Shown: positions 51,929-64,000, counted from the stretch's first letter. The stretch: DNA of 64,000 nt from Spirodela intermedia (GCA_902729315.2 LR746278.1:5063911-5127910), one strand, 5' to 3'. Notes: a model not told the origin generated them from the sequence alone. Made by a program: numbers and translations.

Positions 51929-52689
51929 CAAATCAGTAGTGCCCATTATCTAGGTAGTCATTGAAGAGGATGGTCTATCTCATTTTGCTTGTATAAAACA
52001 AAAAATTACACCCAATAGGGCACTAAGATTCAAATGAAAAATTTTAGGTAGTGCCTACTTCATGATCTTCTTACTCTATCTACTCCTTGCATCCTTAGAG
52101 GCTCAAGGCAAAAATTGATTTGATGAAATTGTGCTCAAAGAAATATCTTATATAGTCTCCTCTTCCTCCAAGCTTTGTTGTCTTGGTCCTTCAATGAAGC
52201 GTAGCTTCCTAGTCTTGATTTGAAAGTGATGATAAATGTTTTTGATATCATCCTTCTTGTATGATAAAAAAACTGGTCAATGTTTGGACAACTCTAGTGT
52301 GCTTGCATAGTGTTTTACCTAGGACAACTATACCCTAGGGTTCTAGGGAGTTACATGCTCACAAAGTTTGGGGGTATGAGGGGTTCTTGATTTTCAAAAA
52401 CCATAGGTGTCTTCAACTAATTTTCAGAAGTGTACATAAGCCATAAGTGTTTGGCGGAAGTACCATTAAATGATAGTCTCACAAGTTTTCTTCTACTTAA
52501 GAGAAAAAATATAAAAAATAGATGTAAATAAATATATATAAGAAAAAATATTAAAATTTATGAATTAAAATTAGAAATAAATTCGCACTCCCACTTGATT
52601 TATTCTACCAATAAATTAGGGACCAATAATTAATATTAGAGATAGACATAGTTAGACATTGTGCAAAATCTTGAAGAATAGATGATATG
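51929..52689. other. AT-rich flank of the copia remnant
   Basis: No coding match. It could include a decayed 5' part of the copia element that follows, but I see no LTR or primer-binding site. Confidence 0.4.
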
Positions 52690-54900
52690 TCAATCCATCA
52701 TTCAACCTCCACTTTTGATTGATCAAATTACTCTTATTGAAAAAATAAAATGAAAATTTTGATTCAATCATATGACCTAGATGCTTAGAATGTAACTGAA
52801 AAATATTTAGTCTAATGAGAATACTGAAAAATATTTATGATTTCTCAAAAATAGAGTTATAGATATATTAGATTCTATTGTTGATCTAAAGGAATTGTAA
52901 AGGATTCAACAGTGTGAAATAAGTAAAGAAATTTGGGATAGACTAGAGGTGATTAACTAGGGAATGCCACAAGTGAAAGACACCAGGATAAATATTACAT
53001 CACATGACTTTGAAATGTTCAACATGATGGAAAAAGAATCCATTATAGATTTCTTCAATAGATTCACTTAAATTGTAAACACTTTAAAAGGACTAGGGAG
53101 AACTTTTACAAACTTTGACCTATGGATTAAGATTTTGTTAAGAGAAGAAAGAAAGGGAACAAGCAAAGAAGTGTCTTGCTTTTTAGGTGAAAAATGATTG
53201 TAGTGAATCAAGCTCTCATAAAGAAAAGCTATAGTTCTTCTCTCTGAATAGGTTAAAAAATATTGAACAGAAGAAAAAATGAAAAATACAAGAATATGTC
53301 AATATTCCTTTCATGTTTTAATAAGACTCATGAAGTTGGTACCAATATAATAGACCAAGTCACTTCAAAGTGAACTATCTAAGACTTAAAGAAAGGAGGA
53401 AATGAAAAGGATAAAAGCTATGATAGTAAAATGGAGTGAAGATGAATCAAGCTCAGTTGAAGATGAAACAAATGTGCCAGATGACTCAAATAAACGAGAT
53501 ACAACCACCAAATGACTATGATATGACTGTAGAGAAAATTCTATTTTCTATTGATGAATTTACTATTACATTTAAAATTATCAGAATAGGACTCAAAAAG
53601 GCAAAGAAAAAGTTGAATGAATCTGAAAGAGAAGCCACAATTTTGAACACATAAATAGATAAATTTAATAAAAAATGGAGGATTATCAAAAAGAGAAATT
53701 CTTTGATGGAATCAAAATTTTCTTATTTAAATTTATCATATTTAATATTTTGTGGAACTTAATAAGCTATTTATGGAAAATCAATAATTAGGACTAGGAA
53801 TAAAAGGATTGGAGTATACTCCAATTTATGGAAAATTAATATTAACAAAACAATTCCAAAATATATATGTAAATACATATGGATTCCTAAATTAGAAAGA
53901 AGAATATCCAAATCCAAAGATGTTTAGGTTCTTAAACTCAAGACTTTACATTTTTCAAAACACTTTGTGGTGGACCATAAATAAAGTTGTATTTTGATAG
54001 TGGTTGCTCAAGTTATATGATGGTAAAGAAGTGACAATCTTCATTTAAGGTTATGGATAGAGGAAAACTCAATATTGGAGATGGCAAGAAAAGAAAAATT
54101 ATAAGGTATGGGAACATTAAGTCTCTAAATAGAATCTTGATTAAGGATGTCTTACCTATTGAAGGGCTAAAAGATAATTTATTTTATGTCACCCAACCAT
54201 GTGACAATACAATGTGTGTTAACTTTAAAGTAGGTGAGTTCATGATAATCAATAAATGTAACAACAAGCTATTGTTCATTGCACACATAAATGATCATGT
54301 GTACAAAATAAACTTGTGTAAGCTAATAGACACAAATACATGTTTGATTATTGACAAAAACTCAGTTGATTTAAACATATGACATAGAAAGCTAGGCAAT
54401 ATCAATAGATTAACAATCAAAAAATTTATATCCTTGCAGATAGTGGAAGCATTGCCTAATTTCAAACATAGTCAAAAATTTATATATGAATATTGTGTAA
54501 AACTAAAATAAATTAGAAAATCTTTCAAACCAAAAGTGCATATTCACACCATTCTACCTCTTGAACTTCTGTAGGTTGATTTGTTAAAATCTACAAAGAT
54601 AACAAGTCTTGGCGGAAATTGTTATTGCCTAGTAATTGTGGATGACTACTCAAAGTATGTTCTGACATAATTCTTGGCTACAAGATGAAATATTCCCATG
54701 CTTCATGAAAATTTGCCTAAAAAATCAAAATAAATTTAGATTTACTATTATAATTATACTGACTATGGAGGCAATTTGACAACATTAGATTTTTCAGTAT
54801 GTGTGAAGAAAATAAAATCACAAATAATTCATCTTGCTCTAGAATCCCACAAGAATATGAAGCTTTGGAAAATAAATGATCGTAGAGCACCATTGATAGT
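52690..54900 (+). mobile_element. Decayed Sirevirus-like Ty1/copia gag-protease-integrase
   Basis: Broken plus-strand frames read in copia order. The gag start (KNKMKILIQSYDLDA near 52.75 kb) and gag core (KEIWDRLEV…TRINITSHDFEMFNMMEKES near 52.93-53.06 kb) are followed by a zinc-knuckle relic that has lost its cysteines (HFKVNYLRLKE near 53.36 kb). Protease and pre-integrase segments follow (an open stretch of 109 codons at 54053-54382), then integrase (LGGNCYCLVIVDDYSKYV near 54.62 kb) running to about 54.89 kb. Stops and frameshifts interrupt every domain, and no reverse transcriptase follows, so the element is truncated and inactive. Family placement rests on the gag and integrase wording. 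Confidence 0.8.
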
Positions 54901-56872
54901 CTTAGTTCTTGAGATCAAATTATCTAAATGTTTTTAGACTACAAGTGAATGTGTTGACATAGGTTCTCAAATAGCTTTCTAGTTTTGAGTATGGATTTAC
55001 TTACGCCTCTTTTCCTCTCTACATAGATTTTTCACTCAATTTACTTGTCACTACTAATAATACAAAAGATTTTTATACTGATTTACCTCTCACTTAGCTA
55101 CTTCTAGCCCTAGAGGAATGTTCCTATTAGAGTTTACTATTTTCCCTCAAACAAATACGCCAATTTCACATTATTATTGGCCAAACCAAACTAGTTTGAT
55201 CTCCATATAGTTCGTACCCTTCCTAAGTATGAACATGCTCTTAACACTAAGTGTCTTAGCTCAAACCTTTCTCTAGTCACCACCCAAGTACTTTTGGGCC
55301 TGAAGGAGAGATTCAACCTTTGAAGCAAATGTTGACTTAAATCACCATTGATGAATGATGTATTGATGTAGTTTTCATCTCTTTGTTAAGGCTCGAAGTA
55401 GATGAATCCTTGATGGATGGAGAAAGATCTTCCTTGGAGTATGAACGATCGTTGTAGAGACATCTTCATTCATGATTGATTCTTCTTCTTTACAAGCTCC
55501 TTTTTTTATTACGTAATATTTTTTTGTCTTTTCATCACCTGAAAATAGTCATGCAAAATCAAATTTCTTCATATTGCTATGTTGGCATGCCATTGACCTT
55601 TACCCATTTTTTTCTTTAAAACTTAATATTCTCACATCTGTTGTACTTGAGACTTTGTTTAGAGATTTGTAGCTTATTGATAGAATTTTTTTCAAAATTA
55701 AGCTTAGATAAGGTCATTAAGCTTATCGTTATCTTCACATATTCTACTAGTGTGTGACTATTATGTGTCAATGATCTTTACTTGTTCCTTGCTTTGCAGA
55801 TTGTTATTCTCACATCCATTGTAATTGAGTTTTTTTTTGATATTCATGACTTAATCAATGAACATTTTTAATTTTGAGACTAAATAAAAATAAGTCATTT
55901 GATTTATCATTTTCTGCACATATTTTCCCAACATGTCACCGTTCAAAAGCATGACAATGACTTTCAGACGACTTCTCACAAATGCTTCATTTTTCTTGTT
56001 GTACAAGTCTTGAGTTTGAATCTTACCAAAAACATTGATGTTCTAATTTTTTTCATGTATTTCTTATCTCAACTTTATCTCAACTTTCCAACATGTTGTT
56101 GTTCAGGTTCTGATTTTGAATCTTGTCAGCGACTTTGTTTCTCTATGATTTCTAGATATTTAAGTTTCTAAGGGTTCTACCTTTTCATCTCTGGGTCTTG
56201 AGTTTGAATCATGCACATGACTTAGTATTTCTTAATTTTCCAAGTGTTTTTCTCACCAAGGCTTTCGACATTTTGTCACTCAGGTTCTAAGTTCAAATCT
56301 TACGAGTGATTTTGTTTCTTAATTTTTCAGATACTTCATCACATGTGCTAACACCTTATTTTTTGTTCTTATATACAAACTCTAAGACACTGCATTAAAT
56401 TCAACATATGAATGTCTCAAGGATATTTTTTAGCCATAGTATTATTCAAACATTATCAATATATACTTCAAATATTCTCAAAACTATTGAACTTCTAACA
56501 TAAATCTTTATGAAATCTATTTAAAATTGGATAAATAATCTGAAAATATTCTACAAATAAATTTTCATTTAAAGTATCAAAACTAAGGGCATCAATATTG
56601 AGTAGGTTAGAAAGCTAAACCACTAAAAATCATGATGTAAATAAAACTTTGACTATCTCTCAATTGAAAAGTAAGAATAATGAGTAACAAAATTGAAGAA
56701 AAACTAATTTCTCCTCTTTCCTCATTTCTTTGTATGAGGTTTCCATGAAGAAAATTTAATAAAAAGATAACAAGAACTTTAAAACCACTTAACAACAGAG
56801 AAAACCATTTTACTTAATGTAGAAATTTTATGTATATTATCTGCTATAAGTACAACCTTACCATAACTTTTA
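54901..56872. other. AT-rich DNA with a degenerate tandem repeat
   Basis: No coding match. Holds the roughly 90-bp repeats listed separately. It may derive from the 3' part of the copia element. Confidence 0.4.
55910..56345. repeat. Degenerate tandem repeat, about 90-99-bp unit
   Basis: A core like CAGGTTCTGATTTTGAATCTT followed by a GACTTNGTTTCT-like word recurs near 56006, 56105, 56193 and 56283, at spacings of about 99, 88 and 90 bp, with CAACATGT or CACATGT words between. Confidence 0.65.
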
Positions 56873-58631
56873 ATGTTGGCTTTAGGGGGCCTAAGTTGTT
56901 TTGATGATGACCAAATTTATGGAAGGTAATTTGATAAAATTTTAATTAGATGATTAAGGAAAATTAAGGAAAATTCACACTAGTGTCACAAGCATAGACA
57001 TACGTGTACTCATTAGAAATTTATTTGGATTTAAAGTGAAAGTTGTTTTGATGATGAAAAGCGTAAGGAAATGTAATTTGGTAAAACTTAAAATAGTATA
57101 ATTATATATTATGATGGTCTGGATTATTGATAATTGAAGAAAGTCTCAAACTAAGAGAAATTCAAGTTGGCATCACAAACCATAGGCATGCATGCACTAA
57201 TTAGAAAGGTAATTGAAGTAGAAATATGACGCAAAAAATATTGCAACTGGATGCTTTAACCCACATTATAGCTGTGGGAAAAGGGGACAAAGTAAAAAAA
57301 GGAGAACCTCCATGTGATCCTTCTTCCTTTAATAGCTATAGTGTTATTAAATCTAGTGAAGACAGCTAAAGTCTATAATTTTGTGTATTTCACTTGGGAA
57401 TTAGTGGGGCCTAAAGATGTGGTCCATAAAAAGTGGAGTAAGTTAGGAAGACCAAACCACTATAAATTGAATAAGTGGAATATCTTGCCTTCTAAGTAAG
57501 AATAGCTGACAATTAAAAGAAAAGAGATATTCACCATCAACTCTTTGATACCTTGTGATTCCATTTAAACTCTAACATTTAAAGTATTGAAACATCCTAA
57601 AAATCAAGGATGTTATCTTCTCAACAATGTTAAATTAACATAGGTAGGCTATTGAAATGGATGTTAAATTCTCAACATTTAAAGGATGTTAAATTTCAAC
57701 GATGGTTATGTAAAAAGGAATAGTAACTCGTGGTAAGTTAACATAGGTAGGCTATTGAAATGGAAGCTAAACCACTACAAATATGAGGCTAAGCCACTAC
57801 AATCTAACTAGGTAGGCTATTGAAATGAGTATTGTCTTTATTATATCCCCCTTAAACCATAGTTTCCCCAAGTATATGTATCTATTATAGAAGCTGCACT
57901 TCTAACAACATTCACTTTGATGTGAGTACACCACATGCCTCACCCTATATTTAGCCCACCATAGATGTTCAAGAAAGATATGAGCTCACTATTAGAGCTC
58001 TTCCTATGGTCAAGCTCAACACAACAGTTAGATTATTCAGCCAAGCATACCACAAGTGTTCATTGAGTAAGTGTACTACATGGACCTTGTCATGCCACCA
58101 CATAGACCATGAGTGCATTTCTTCCACTTAAGAACACAACAAGTACAACATGGGTATTCTAACACATAATAAGTGCTCAAGGATTGAAGGGGCTCACTAC
58201 AAGAGTTGATCCTTCTATCAAATACAACTCATTCACTTATCAGATTATGATGCACACTACAAGTGTGTGATTTGAGGGTGAATGCACCACATGTACTTGA
58301 CTGTAGTAAATACAAATAATCTTTGAGAATAGAGTGTTAGAGTACAATACCAATTAATGTGAACTTAATTTCATTCCTTCATTTGCTAATACTTTAGTGA
58401 GACAATTTTAAGTAGCTGTCATTTAAGGATGATCAAGCTTGATGAGATTGAAAGGGGAGTGAGTGGGAGATTGAGGAGCATCAGAGTTGAGAACTTCTTC
58501 TCTTTGCTTTGTGACTTTCTTTTGATCTTGTAATATTTTGCCAAAGGTGGTCTAGAATGGGACGAGATGGTCGTTTATAACCTTGGCCATCTTAGGTCAA
58601 AAACTCATCTAACAGTCCTAAATCTGTCACA
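56873..58631 (+). mobile_element. Candidate copia (Sirevirus-type) LTR
   Basis: Begins TGTTGGCTTTAGG followed by GTTGTTTTGATGATGACCAAA-like sequence, a start typical of Sirevirus LTRs, and may end near AATCTGTCA at about 58630. It would be the 3' LTR of the copia remnant upstream, which is in the same orientation. I found no matching 5' LTR, polypurine tract or target-site duplication, and the ends are guesses. Two diverged copies of the GTTGTTTTGATGATGA block (56893 and 57040) occur inside. Confidence 0.35.
57642..57827. repeat. Three copies of an 18-bp word
   Basis: AGGTAGGCTATTGAAATG occurs exactly at 57642, 57745 and 57810, within partly duplicated surroundings. Confidence 0.85.
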
Positions 58632-61600
58632 TTCTACTTCTATATTTTGCATGTTAGAAACACATATTAATCTTATAAAATTAATATCAATTAATTGCCT
58701 TGATAATTTCATGCAAGGTTACTGATATGAATGTATTGGTAAAGCTATTTGATACAAAAATCTAAATAGTAAGGCTTGTGCATAGAAAAATAAAAGATTT
58801 ACCTTGTGATAAAATGAAATCGAGGGTCATCGAAAGCCCCAAAATCAGTTGATCAAAGAAATATTTGTAATCACAAATTTACCAAATAAAAATACTAAAA
58901 TAGCTAAGTAATGTGGTAAGCTCGAGGTCGATCCACAAAGAATGAGAATTAGGCATTACTTTGTGACTATTTAAATCAAATGAGCTCAAAAGAGGGACGA
59001 CGGCAAATAAGAAGAATTTTTGCTATCAGAAAAAGAGGAAAATAGAAAATCAATGATGTGGACGATGCTTGAGAGGTGAATATACATGCATAAAAGACTC
59101 GCAAAGCAAAATCAAAGCTATAAACCACCCTATCTCAAACCTACAAATACCTAACAAATTGATTACGTGTGGAACACATCAAAATTGGATGAATTTACCT
59201 TGGGCCTCTATATGTCGTTGAGGCCAGGCAGTTTTCCTCTTTAAGTAACTTATCTAAGGATCTATGTTTTGAATCCACACTTAAATCAATCAAAACACAT
59301 CAAAATCTGATGTGGAACCTTAATGTTGTTTCATGCGAACCGATGAAATGTTGGGGCATTCGAAGTTAAGTTCTTCTGTCCCTAAATGACGGCTTAAATA
59401 TGTAAGGGTTTACATGAGAGGGTGGGCATACATGTGTAAGGCTGTGATTAAATGAGGACATTTTTGTCCTTTTGGCCGCGATAAGATCAAGCAAAAGTCA
59501 TTTCTTCTTGAGTTGATCTAAGTCGTTGAATTTGGAAGTCTTGTCGTAGCCGTAGGATCTCGCTAAATGTTGCGATCTATTGCACTCTCAGTAAGTATGC
59601 TTCATCTATTGTTGATTCTGTGGACGTTCTCGACGGGTTCTGATCTCCTCATTTGATGATGCCACATGTCAACACCTCAGCTCTTGATTTTGTCACCTCA
59701 TCTCTACAAATCAGATCTCGTCTGTCAAAGCATATATTGACTTCCTAAAAATCATAAAAAGATATCAAAAATTCTTGAAATTCTCTCATATTAATAAAAA
59801 AATCAATTATGATTGTAAAACTCAAAGAAAAATTCCAAAAAAATCTCTAAAATATTAAACTTCATAAAATACTCAAAAAAATAATAAATGTTCATTTTTA
59901 ATATGATAACATGCTATATTATAAGATTTACACTCTTTAATAAAATAATTTTTAGTATGCCTTTCATGTCATAGTCAACATGTTATCACCTTGCATAGAT
60001 ATACTTATACTCAAGTGTTTCTCTCCTTAACAAGAAATAAGTTGGTCAAAGATATTTCTTATTATTAAGATCATCAATTTGATTTCTTCTGTATCATGTG
60101 GGATCATTGAAATGTCATAAATTTTGATTCTATCGCATAGCTATTATTGAGATTTTGATTCTTCAATCAATTTTAATCCAATATCATAAATTTCATAATT
60201 TCAAGTTAATCTCTAAAAATCATCCAAATAATACTGAGTTAATTCATAATTTAATAATCTTCCTCTGTTAAATGGTTACCATATCTTGAAATTGATTCAC
60301 CTTCTTCACTCTAGTATTTGATAATTTCTCCCTTGAACTTCATGACTCCCTCTCAATTTATCAACTTTCTTAGTCAACTTTTCTCCCCCTTTGTAACATA
60401 ACATGGTCAATTTTCTAGCTTCATCTTTATATTCTCTTGGGAGAAATTAATTTTTAGAGTGATTTATGTAGGATTTGATAATCTGAAATGAAAAAAATAT
60501 TATTGACAAAAATCAATGGTTTTGGAAGGTTAACTTGACCATCACATGATTATATAGAGAAGTTTAATTGATATTTATCATCTGAATAAGATTATAAAAA
60601 GGATTAGATTGTTGCCTAGGAGAGATTCAGCTTCATTTTTCCAGCATGGTCAATTTCCAGCTTAAGAAGTAGATGGGGACTAAATTATATTTGGTTCATT
60701 TGAATTCTGATTTATGAGAATCAAAAGTGTTTACGTTAAAGAACTGAAATAAGCAATTTATAATAATACTAGGATTCAAATATTTACATGATTGTTTCTA
60801 TGAGAATGATTCATGATTGAATTTGAAGTGGCCAAAATTTTCAGTAATAATAATTAGGTTTTAAATTATGATGTTTTCAAAATTAAATTGTTATTGTTAA
60901 GAACCAGTCACATGTTCAGATACAAAAATATTTTTAGCTGATTAGTGTAGGATAGAAGTTTGAAACAATGGAATATAATGAGATTTTTTGTCCTACCACA
61001 AAAACTGAAGTCACTGATTTCACAGAAAATTGTCATTCAGATTGTGAAAACATTAACTTCAAAGATGTGCACTTCCTAATCAGACTAATGTCAAAGAAAT
61101 TGATTTTTCAGCAAATAATAAAAGTAAATTTAGTTAAAGGCTCTTTGATTGTATTAAATGGTTTAGGATCTCACAAATTGGTGCAATAATCTAATCATTG
61201 CTAAGGGCTTGATTGGATTTGGCTCTCAATAATGACATAGCTTGGGATTCGATCCAAATTTTTTCATTCATCTGATCATACGTTTCAGTATTTTAGACCA
61301 TATCTAGTCATTGGAAATATTTCTCATTTTTAGACAATAAATTCAAGAAATTATAATTTTAATTTAATCATACAATCATATAATCTTCTTGTAATCTATT
61401 CAATGCACAGTCCATACCTAAATTGTAATACACATATCAATGACAATAGTTTTTAATAAATGGCTTAGCATGAACATAATTAGCATAATAATGGTATGTC
61501 AAGCAATTTTATATCATTTTCTAGGTTGATCACTTCATTCATCATTATTTTAATTTATTAATGGAGATATGATATGAGTCATGAATCAACAAGCACAAAT

Positions 61601-61854
61601 TTTTTGACTATATGCTCCATGATTGTAAAGATTAGTATTGCAATAACATGATGCTCTTAATTTAACTTTTAGAGTAACTAAAAATAATATTTTTTTCATG
61701 TAATCATTTATGAGACAAAAATCAATTGTATATTCTATATCACTACTTCTTTATTTTATCTACTCATATTTTGTTTATTAGTGAAATCATTCAATGTATA
61801 AAACATATGTTATCATGATTACTACAATATAAAATTATATATTTTTCTTATTCT
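58632..61854. other. AT-rich DNA without a recognised gene
   Basis: No intact coding region. The sequence CTCGAGGTCGATCCAC near 58.92 kb resembles the GGTCGATC word seen in many plant gypsy LTRs and, reversed, in the solo LTRs here. The stretch 58.8-59.8 kb could be another decayed LTR, but no borders are visible. Short open frames such as 60968-61189 match nothing known to me. Confidence 0.4.
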
Positions 61855-63555
61855 ATCCTTGACGTGACTTAGTTATTGTATAGTAAATCATGCAAATTTA
61901 AAATTTATAAAACAAGAAAATACTATTTTTTAGATATTTAGAAGTATTTCTGAACAAATATATCAATTATAATTCAATACTACTTTCCAAAATAGTGGTA
62001 ATTTTTTAAGTTGATCACAGGGATGTAATATAATATTGGGTAATTTTTCAGAGTTTTTCTCAAAGAATACAATTTTTTATGAATTTTATATTAAAAAATA
62101 AAAATGAAATATATTTAAAATTCACAAAAAAGGAAAATAAGGGTGCGGACGTCATAATGATGTCAGCACCCAACGAACACGAATCGGGCAAAAATAGAGT
62201 TATGCTCAATGATTCTTACGTAAGCAATTATAAATGATTTAATTGATGAAATTCAAATACGTAAAAGTCAAAAAAATCATAGTTGAATGACGTATAACTT
62301 GGCAAATTTAAATAACATAAATTATTATTAAATGAAATAAAAATTAAGTTGAAAGCAGAAAAACACAATTTCGATGTCGCGGCAGTGATACGTCAACAAT
62401 GCACTAGAATCCTAAGTGTTCGAGAAGATCATCGTGTATTGTCCATGGCTTCAAAAGCTCTCCTTGGACAAAGACAACGTGGCCAATCTCTAGATCTCCT
62501 TACAAAATCTAGAGAGCAATGAAATGGGTCGTCAAATTGTCTCTAGTGGCTGTCACCCAGCGGAGCGAAAAAATAATGACTTTGTAGTTTTTTGGCAACT
62601 GTCACCTGATGAAGAGGAACTAGATGAAGGTGGGAAGCGTGTCAAAGAGCTTCATCCTCAGGTTCGTGCAGTAAGAGGAGGTTCTTCACACATTTGGTAC
62701 GCTCTTATGAAGTGACAACTCGTCTCCTAGTAGATCGTCCTTATCTCGACGACGGCTTTTTCGTCGATCAATCGGAGATGATTTACTCGCTGGATCAATC
62801 GGAGATGATTTACTAGAAATCGTAGTAACAATGCTTCATGAATCACATTGACGAGATTTTCGTCGATGATCCAACGATTTTGGCGACTTTAATCATTTAT
62901 CGACGATCTATAAGAAACTCGCGATAATTAAATAAAAATATGAGTTTTAACTCTAGGAGGATTCGAACCCACGCCGATTGCCCCCCTATATGAGAGAGAT
63001 TGAAATAAATTATAACTAACGGGTAATTTAGTTATTAACATTTTCAAAAACATTATGGGGAAGGTGCAACTATTGATTTAGTCTCACATCACTTGTGCAC
63101 GAAAGTTTTGGGCGAATATATAATGATATCACATTTGGAAGTAATGAGTCTTTTTTTCCTACATGTACAACCACTCCTTACCTCACAACTGACTAGCCAT
63201 CGGTGACATAGAAGGGGAGTGGTGCACATGTGCCCCCATCAGTCCTAGCCACTCAAGTCCCTGCTTGTGGCTCCCCCCAACTACGCTTCTGACTGGCTTG
63301 TGGGCTCAATTGGCTAGCACCCCCTTTTGCTATATTTTAATTTTATTTTAATTTTCTTTATTTATCTCAAAAATAAAACTATAAAAATTATATAAATTTA
63401 TAAAAAATCACAAAATTAGCCAAAAATTCATGTTAATCAACTGAAAACTACTTTTTATAATTTAATATAAATATAAGTCTATTTATCATGAGTTAAGGCT
63501 AAAAATATATTATTTACTAATTATTAACTCATGATAATGAAAACTTATCAGTCCT
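61855..63555 (+). mobile_element. Solo LTR, copy 4
   Basis: The LTR is 61860-63550 (1691 bp), same orientation as copy 3. Flanks ATCCT (61855-61859) and GTCCT (63551-63555) match at four of five bases, fitting an aged duplication. Heavily CpG-depleted. USE-like GTCTCACATCA at 63081-63091, 25 bp, then TATATA at 63117-63122. Complement of an exact GGTTCGAATCC at 62959-62969. Like copy 2, it has extra sequence between the B-box-like and USE-like parts (about 62.98-63.06 kb). A short duplication of CAATCGGAGATGATTTACT lies near 62.77-62.81 kb. Confidence 0.8.
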
Positions 63556-64000
63556 TTAGTTAAAGATAGTTCTATTAATGCTTTGGAGGTCTTATAGAAA
63601 ATAATTATTTCACTAAGGGGACTCAAGTTTCATTGGATCTATAAATATTAATTACATATTTAAGAATTCTTATATATATATAATTTTTAATTCAAGTTTT
63701 TTTCTTCACATGGTATGTCTACCTATGAGAATCTACCTAAATATTATATTTGAAGTCCTTTCTTTCATATGTGTTTTTGTTTTTAGGAGTCAATATTTTT
63801 GTCTTATTAAAAATATTTTCTCTCAATCTTAGGAGTATACCTTAATCCTTCTTTTCTTGATTATAGTCATTAACTTCTATAACATATTCATATTTTTCTC
63901 ACTTTCACATTGCTTCAAATAAGCTGAATTCAAAGTACAAAGTTTTACTTCTAACAAAGAGTGCTTGTTTTGTTAATCCTCACAATTTTTCCTAATTCCT
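63556..64000. other. AT-rich right end
   Basis: No gene or structured repeat is recognised in the last 445 bp. Confidence 0.5.

Noticed and set aside
1-64000. CRISPR arrays, bacterial operons, rRNA genes
   Set aside because: None seen; the window is plant nuclear DNA, and its repeats are microsatellites, LTRs and local duplications.

Overview
The window is nuclear DNA from a flowering plant. The genes have many exons with GT-AG introns, first exons and leaders are GC-rich, introns and intergenic DNA are AT-rich, and the right part is full of LTR-retrotransposon debris. The VAL protein resembles the rice Os07g0679700 type more than other VAL types I recall, and 5' exons are GC-rich, so I infer a monocot, possibly a non-grass commelinid; the species cannot be named from the sequence.

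The gene-rich left part (about 2.9-38.1 kb) holds four complete genes, whose exons I assembled by hand. (1) A VAL/HSI2-type B3 transcriptional repressor, minus strand, 12 coding exons, 5046-18937, 841 aa. (2) A TSL-kinase interacting protein 1 (TKI1)-like SANT/Myb protein, plus strand, 12 coding exons, 20686-28011, 824 aa, head-to-head with VAL. (3) A single-exon VPS28 (ESCRT-I) gene, minus strand, 32131-32772, 213 aa. (4) A sphingosine (long-chain base) kinase, minus strand, 10 coding exons, 33952-37752, 520 aa. A possible first coding exon of a MOS1-like gene with a GGCCCA-rich promoter lies left of VAL and runs off the window. Between TKI1 and VPS28 is a broken, partly inverted sphingosine kinase copy invaded by a copia gag fragment, and a short TKI1 exon remnant lies just 3' of the intact kinase. 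Together they read as an old tandem duplication of a TKI1-kinase block followed by reciprocal loss.

The right part (about 38.1-64 kb) has no intact host gene that I can see. It holds four solo LTRs of one family (about 1.6-1.75 kb each), two in each orientation. Three have perfect 5-bp target-site duplications and one has a 4/5 match. It also holds a decayed Sirevirus-like copia gag-protease-integrase stretch, a candidate copia LTR and several degenerate tandem repeats. All four solo LTRs keep an snRNA-type upstream sequence element (USE) exactly 25 bp from a TATATA box, the spacing of plant RNA polymerase III snRNA promoters, and also a tRNA B-box-like motif. This is the most unusual signal in the window.

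The gene functions are unrelated (chromatin repression in seed-to-seedling transition, a Tousled kinase partner, endosomal sorting, sphingolipid signalling). They are neighbours, not an operon or a cluster.
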